A DNA stretch of 64,000 nucleotides from Pyxidicoccus sp. MSG2. Its GTDB lineage: Bacteria; Myxococcota; Myxococcia; Myxococcales; Myxococcaceae. The stretch is taken from positions 124,001 through 188,000 of the forward strand of contig NZ_JAPNKC010000001.1 of the NCBI RefSeq assembly GCF_026626705.1. Reading direction: 5' to 3'. Position 1 is the stretch's first letter. Each line of letters opens with the position of its first letter. The position numbers and the translations under genes are program-made. This document shows, in pieces, positions 60,914 through 64,000 of this stretch. Below the pieces are notes generated by a model, which was not told where the DNA came from, searched no databases, and saw only the letters and a program-made list of their open reading frames with translations.

Positions 60914-61936
60914 CTACGCCTTCGGCTGCGCGGGCGCCGGCGCCTGCTTCGGCGGCCAGTTCTCCAGCTTCATGCCCAGCGACAGACCCATCTCCGCGAG
61001 GATCTCCTTGATCTCCTTCAAGGACTTGCGGCCGAAGTTCTTCGTCTTGAGCATCTCGGCCTCGGTGCGCTGCACCAGGTCGCCAATGGTCTTGATGTTC
61101 GCCTGCTGCAGGCAGTTGGCCGAGCGAACCGACAGCTCCAGCTCGTCCACCGAGCGGAAGAGGTTCTCGTTGAGCTTGGCCTCTTCCTTCGGCGCCTCGG
61201 CGATGACGGGCTCCTCCGTCTCGTCGAAGTTCACGAAGACGGTGAGCTGCTCCTTCATGATCTTCGCCGCGTACGCCACCGCGTCCTGGGGGGACACGGA
61301 GCCGTCGGTCCACACCTCGAGCGACAGCTTGTCGAAGTCGGTGACCTGACCGACGCGCGCGTTGGTGACCTGGTAGTTCACCTTGCGGATGGGCGAGAAG
61401 AGCGAGTCGATGGGGATGGTGCCGATGGGCGCCCCCGCCACCTTGTTGACGTTGGCCGGCGTGTAGCCACGGCCGCGGCGGCACGACAGCTCCATGCGCA
61501 GCTTGCCACCCTCGGAGATGGTGCAGATGTGGTGGCCCGGGTTGAGGATCTCCGTGTCCGGGTCGGTGATGATGTCACCGGCCTTGACCTCCTTGGGACC
61601 CTCCGCCTCGATGCGCAGCGTCTTCGTCTCGTTCGTGTGCATCCGAAGGAGGACTTCCTTCAGGTTCAGCACGACGTCCGTGACGTCCTCGGCCACCTCG
61701 GGGATGGTGGTGAACTCGTGGTCCACGCCCTCGATCTTCACCGAGGTGATGGCCGCGCCCTGCAGGGACGACAGGAGCACCCGCCGCAGCGAGTTGCCCA
61801 GCGTCGTGCCGAAGCCGCGCTCCAGCGGCTCCGCGACGAACTTCCCGTAGGTGGGCGTCAGGCTGTCCTGGTCCACCTCCATGCGGCGCGGCTTGATGAG
61901 GTCACGCCAGTTCTTCGCAACGAACGTATCTGCCAT
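60914..61936 (-). CDS. rpoA: RNA polymerase alpha subunit
   Basis: The protein has 340 residues. The N-terminal assembly domain ([36 protein letters not shown]) and C-terminal DNA-binding domain ([34 protein letters not shown]) are both intact, joined by an acidic linker and ending in a Pro/Ala tail. It dimerises to nucleate RNA polymerase assembly. Position between rpsD and rplQ is standard. Confidence 0.98.
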   Translation of the reverse strand: MADTFVAKNWRDLIKPRRMEVDQDSLTPTYGKFVAEPLERGFGTTLGNSLRRVLLSSLQGAAITSVKIEGVDHEFTTIPEVAEDVTDVVLNLKEVLLRMHTNETKTLRIEAEGPKEVKAGDIITDPDTEILNPGHHICTISEGGKLRMELSCRRGRGYTPANVNKVAGAPIGTIPIDSLFSPIRKVNYQVTNARVGQVTDFDKLSLEVWTDGSVSPQDAVAYAAKIMKEQLTVFVNFDETEEPVIAEAPKEEAKLNENLFRSVDELELSVRSANCLQQANIKTIGDLVQRTEAEMLKTKNFGRKSLKEIKEILAEMGLSLGMKLENWPPKQAPAPAQPKA

Positions 61937-62095
61937 GGTGTACGGCCTCTCATGTCGTGCGCCACCACCGACTTACCCACCGGGCTGGCGGGAGGATGGG
62001 CACGCGGGGACTGCGTTGAAGCACCTGCGATAAAGCACGACGCCCCGGCCTCATGTATCGGCCAGGGCGCCCAGACTGCAACGTCCAGCAGCGGC

Positions 62096-62722
62096 TTACT
62101 TCGAGTAGAGCTCGACGATCAGCTGCTCCTGGATGGGCATGGTCAGGTCCTCGCGGTTCGGCGCGGTCGACACGGTGCCCTTGAACGCCTTCTTGTCCAG
62201 GGAGATCCACTGCGGAACGCCACGGCGGTCCACCGTCTCCAGCGCCTCGGAGATGCGGAGCACCTTGCGGCTCTTCTCCACCACCTCCACCGCGCTGCCC
62301 GGCTTGACCGAGAAGGAGGGGATGTTGACCTTGCGGCCATTCACCTGGAAGTGGCCGTGGCGCACCAGCTGGCGGGCCTCGGCGCGGGTGTCCGCGAAGC
62401 CCATGCGGAACACCACGTTGTCCAGGCGGAGCTCCAGCTGCTGCAGGAGATTCTCACCCGTCTTGCCCTTGGCGGCGGACGCGCGGTGGTAGTAGCCGCG
62501 GAACTGGTTCTCCAGCAGGCCGTACATGCGCTTGACCTTCTGCTTCTCGCGCAGCTGCACGCCGTAGCCAGAGAACTTCACGCGGCCCTGGCCGTGCTGG
62601 CCGGGGGGATAGGGGCGGCGCTCGATGGCGCACTTGTCCGTGTAGCAACGGTCGCCCTTGAGGTACATCTTGAGGTTTTCGCGCCGGCAGATGCGGCAGG
62701 CGCTGGCGGTGTAACGAGCCAT
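62096..62722 (-). CDS. rpsD: 30S ribosomal protein S4, zinc-binding form
   Basis: The protein has 208 residues. The N-terminus carries a four-Cys zinc site (CRIC near residue 9 and CYTDKC near 26), the zinc-containing version of S4, followed by the S4 RNA-binding domain ([31 protein letters not shown]). Nucleates 30S assembly on 16S rRNA; S4 often autoregulates the alpha operon. Confidence 0.97.
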   Translation of the reverse strand: MARYTASACRICRRENLKMYLKGDRCYTDKCAIERRPYPPGQHGQGRVKFSGYGVQLREKQKVKRMYGLLENQFRGYYHRASAAKGKTGENLLQQLELRLDNVVFRMGFADTRAEARQLVRHGHFQVNGRKVNIPSFSVKPGSAVEVVEKSRKVLRISEALETVDRRGVPQWISLDKKAFKGTVSTAPNREDLTMPIQEQLIVELYSK

Positions 62723-62792
62723 TGAGAGGTCCTTGAAGGTGTTCTGGAGCCGCCCTCACGCCGCGAGGCGCGAAGGCGGCCCGACGAAGGGT

Positions 62793-63236
62793 TTAGACGC
62801 GGCGACGCTTGGGCTGACGGCACCCGTTGTGCGGGATGGGCGTCACGTCGCGGATGAGGTTGATCTTCAGGCCGGCGGCGGCCAGCGCGCGCAGCGCCGA
62901 CTCGCGGCCCGCGCCCGGGCCCTTCACGAACACGGACACGTTCTTCAGGCCGTGCTCCATCGCCTTCGCCGCGGCGTCGCCGGCGGCCACCTGGGCGGCG
63001 AACGGCGTGGACTTGCGGCTTCCCTTGAAGCCACGCGCCCCGGCCGAGGACCAGGAGATCACGTTCCCGGACACGTCCGTGATCGTGATGATGGTGTTGT
63101 TGAACGTGGACTGGATGTGGACCACGCCGTTGAGGATGTTCTTCTTGCCCTTGCGCTTGGCCTTCTTCGCGGCAGGGGCCTCGGCACCCTCGGCGCCCGC
63201 GGGCGCCGCAGCCGAAGTATTGGTCTCGTCAGCCAT
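62793..63236 (-). CDS. rpsK: 30S ribosomal protein S11
   Basis: The protein has 147 residues. Core motifs are [35 protein letters not shown] and [13 protein letters not shown]. An Ala/Glu-rich N-terminal extension of about 20 residues is longer than in E. coli. Binds the 16S rRNA platform. Standard place in the alpha operon between rpsM and rpsD. Confidence 0.97.
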   Translation of the reverse strand: MADETNTSAAAPAGAEGAEAPAAKKAKRKGKKNILNGVVHIQSTFNNTIITITDVSGNVISWSSAGARGFKGSRKSTPFAAQVAAGDAAAKAMEHGLKNVSVFVKGPGAGRESALRALAAAGLKINLIRDVTPIPHNGCRQPKRRRV

Positions 63237-63296
63237 GTGCGTTGCTGCTCCTGAAAGGTGATCGACGTGGGCCCCCTGGAGGGCCCACGCTGAGGG

Positions 63297-63680
63297 TTAG
63301 CGAGCCGGAGCGGCCGGCTTGGCCCGGACGATGCCGCGCTTCGGACCCTTGCGGGTACGCGCGTTGGTGTGGGTGCGCTGGCCGCGAACGGGCAGGCCCT
63401 TGCGGTGACGGAGACCCCGGTAGCAGCCCAGGTCCATCAGACGCTTGATGTTCATGGTGACCTCGCGACGCAGGTCACCCTCCACCTTGTAGCTGGCCTC
63501 GATGATCTCGCGGATCTTGCGGGCCTGCTCCTCGGTGAGGTCCTTGGTCCGGGTGGTGGGATCGATGCCCGCCGCCTCGATGATGTCTTGCGCGGACTTG
63601 TTGCCGATCCCGTAGATGTACTGGAGCGAGATCACTGCACGCTTGTTGGGCGGCAGATCGATGCCGGCGATACGAGCCAT
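63297..63680 (-). CDS. rpsM: 30S ribosomal protein S13
   Basis: The protein has 127 residues. Opens with [20 protein letters not shown] and has [20 protein letters not shown], the rRNA and tRNA-contacting segment at the head of the 30S subunit. The tail is slightly longer and Ala/Pro-rich. First 30S gene after rpmJ in the alpha operon. Confidence 0.97.
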   Translation of the reverse strand: MARIAGIDLPPNKRAVISLQYIYGIGNKSAQDIIEAAGIDPTTRTKDLTEEQARKIREIIEASYKVEGDLRREVTMNIKRLMDLGCYRGLRHRKGLPVRGQRTHTNARTRKGPKRGIVRAKPAAPAR

Positions 63681-63734
63681 CTTCGGTATTCCTTCGTGGG
63701 TGGAGTTGGTCTGAAGCCAACGGCCGTCTGGCCG

Positions 63735-63851
63735 TTAGCCCTGGCGCTGCTTGTGACGGGGGTTCGAAGCGCAGATGACACGCACGATACCCTTGCGACG
63801 AACGACCTTGCACTTGTCGCAGATCTTCTTGACGGACGCCCGTACCTTCAT
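63735..63851 (-). CDS. rpmJ: 50S ribosomal protein L36, zinc-binding form
   Basis: The protein has 38 residues ([14 protein letters not shown] start, RHKQRQG end). Cys11, Cys14, Cys27 and His33 give the zinc-binding (C+) type of L36, usually expressed when zinc is ample. Lies between infA and rpsM as in most bacteria. Confidence 0.95.
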   Translation of the reverse strand: MKVRASVKKICDKCKVVRRKGIVRVICASNPRHKQRQG

Positions 63852-63896
63852 GGGAGCGAACTTCCTTCCTCAGCTAAAGAAAAGCCCAGCGGGCCA

Positions 63897-63914
63897 CCCG
63901 CCATTCCCGGCGGG
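63897..63914. promoter_or_regulatory. Hairpin between infA and rpmJ
   Basis: A six-base stem (CCCGCC with GGCGGG) and six-base loop, followed at a distance on the coding strand by a T-rich patch (CTTTTCTTT). It may cause partial termination after infA. Confidence 0.35.
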
Positions 63915-63924
63915 CAAGGCCCTT

Positions 63925-64000
63925 CTACTTCGCCCGGTACGTGATCCGACCGCGCGTCAGGTCGTACGGAGACAGCTCGACCTTCACCTTGTCACCCGGG
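63925..64000 (-). CDS. infA: Translation initiation factor IF-1, C-terminal part
   Basis: Only the last 24 codons and stop are in the window (PGDKVKVELSPYDLTRGRIT, then YRAK). This is the conserved end of the OB-fold protein IF-1, which binds the 30S A site during initiation. Its position upstream of rpmJ is the usual one. Confidence 0.93.
   Translation of the reverse strand, partial: PGDKVKVELSPYDLTRGRITYRAK

Overview
The window is very GC-rich, with GC-dominated third codon positions. It carries gene families typical of predatory, fruiting delta-proteobacteria (Myxococcota): a gliding/spore-coat type trafficking cluster, a PEGA-domain Ser/Thr kinase, FHA proteins, many TPR and Cys-rich lipoproteins, an RpoH-like alternative sigma factor and sigma-54-type promoters. 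I read it as a chromosomal segment of a Myxococcaceae bacterium (Myxococcus, Corallococcus or a close relative). I saw no rRNA, tRNA, insertion sequence, prophage or CRISPR array.

Region 1 (1-10.4 kb, minus strand) is a seven-gene run, cut at the window edge, that I assign to the Nfs spore-coat machinery, the paralogue of the Glt gliding complex: two outer-membrane beta-barrel proteins (A, B), TPR protein C, a giant TPR protein D, a TPR lipoprotein E, a small exported protein F and FHA protein G. The A-to-G order in one locus fits nfs better than glt, which as I recall is split into two loci in M. xanthus. Region 2 (10.7-15 kb, minus strand) holds a solitary ribosomal L3 gene with its own promoter, a coiled-coil protein, a helical protein, a HupE/UreJ-like membrane protein and a small membrane protein/zinc-ribbon pair.

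Region 3 (15.2-24.6 kb, plus strand) has a lytic transglycosylase, a STAS protein, a translationally coupled MoxR-DUF58-transglutaminase operon, an RpoH-family sigma factor behind a near-consensus sigma-54 promoter, and an OPT-family oligopeptide transporter with a one-base frameshift. Region 4 (24.7-34 kb) holds a HEAT-repeat protein and a degenerate HD-GYP protein that share an N-terminal domain, a pseudouridine synthase, a MinD/FlhG-like ATPase coupled to a J-like/RodZ-type HTH protein, and a 13-repeat cysteine-rich lipoprotein.

Region 5 (34-46.7 kb) has HNH nuclease, SelA, cold-shock protein, a Slt70-type transglycosylase, a membrane histidine kinase, a TIG-domain protein, a zinc-ribbon protein, two tandem GspC-like proteins behind a second strong sigma-54 promoter, and an ABC-F ATPase. 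Region 6 (46.8-60.2 kb) is mostly single genes: Ser/Thr kinase, c-type-heme lipoprotein, sirtuin, free-Met sulfoxide reductase, PsuG, DMT transporter, an activator with a degraded AAA+ domain, deoxynucleoside kinase, PlsC and TPR lipoprotein. Region 7 (60.3-64 kb, minus strand) is the alpha ribosomal operon infA-rpmJ-rpsM-rpsK-rpsD-rpoA-rplQ, in standard order, ending at a bidirectional terminator.

The observations I rate most highly are the two sigma-54 promoters with nearby inverted repeats, the HEAT/degenerate HD-GYP pair, the MinD-like/J-HTH module, and a related short tandem repeat triplicated over the stop codons of two unrelated genes.
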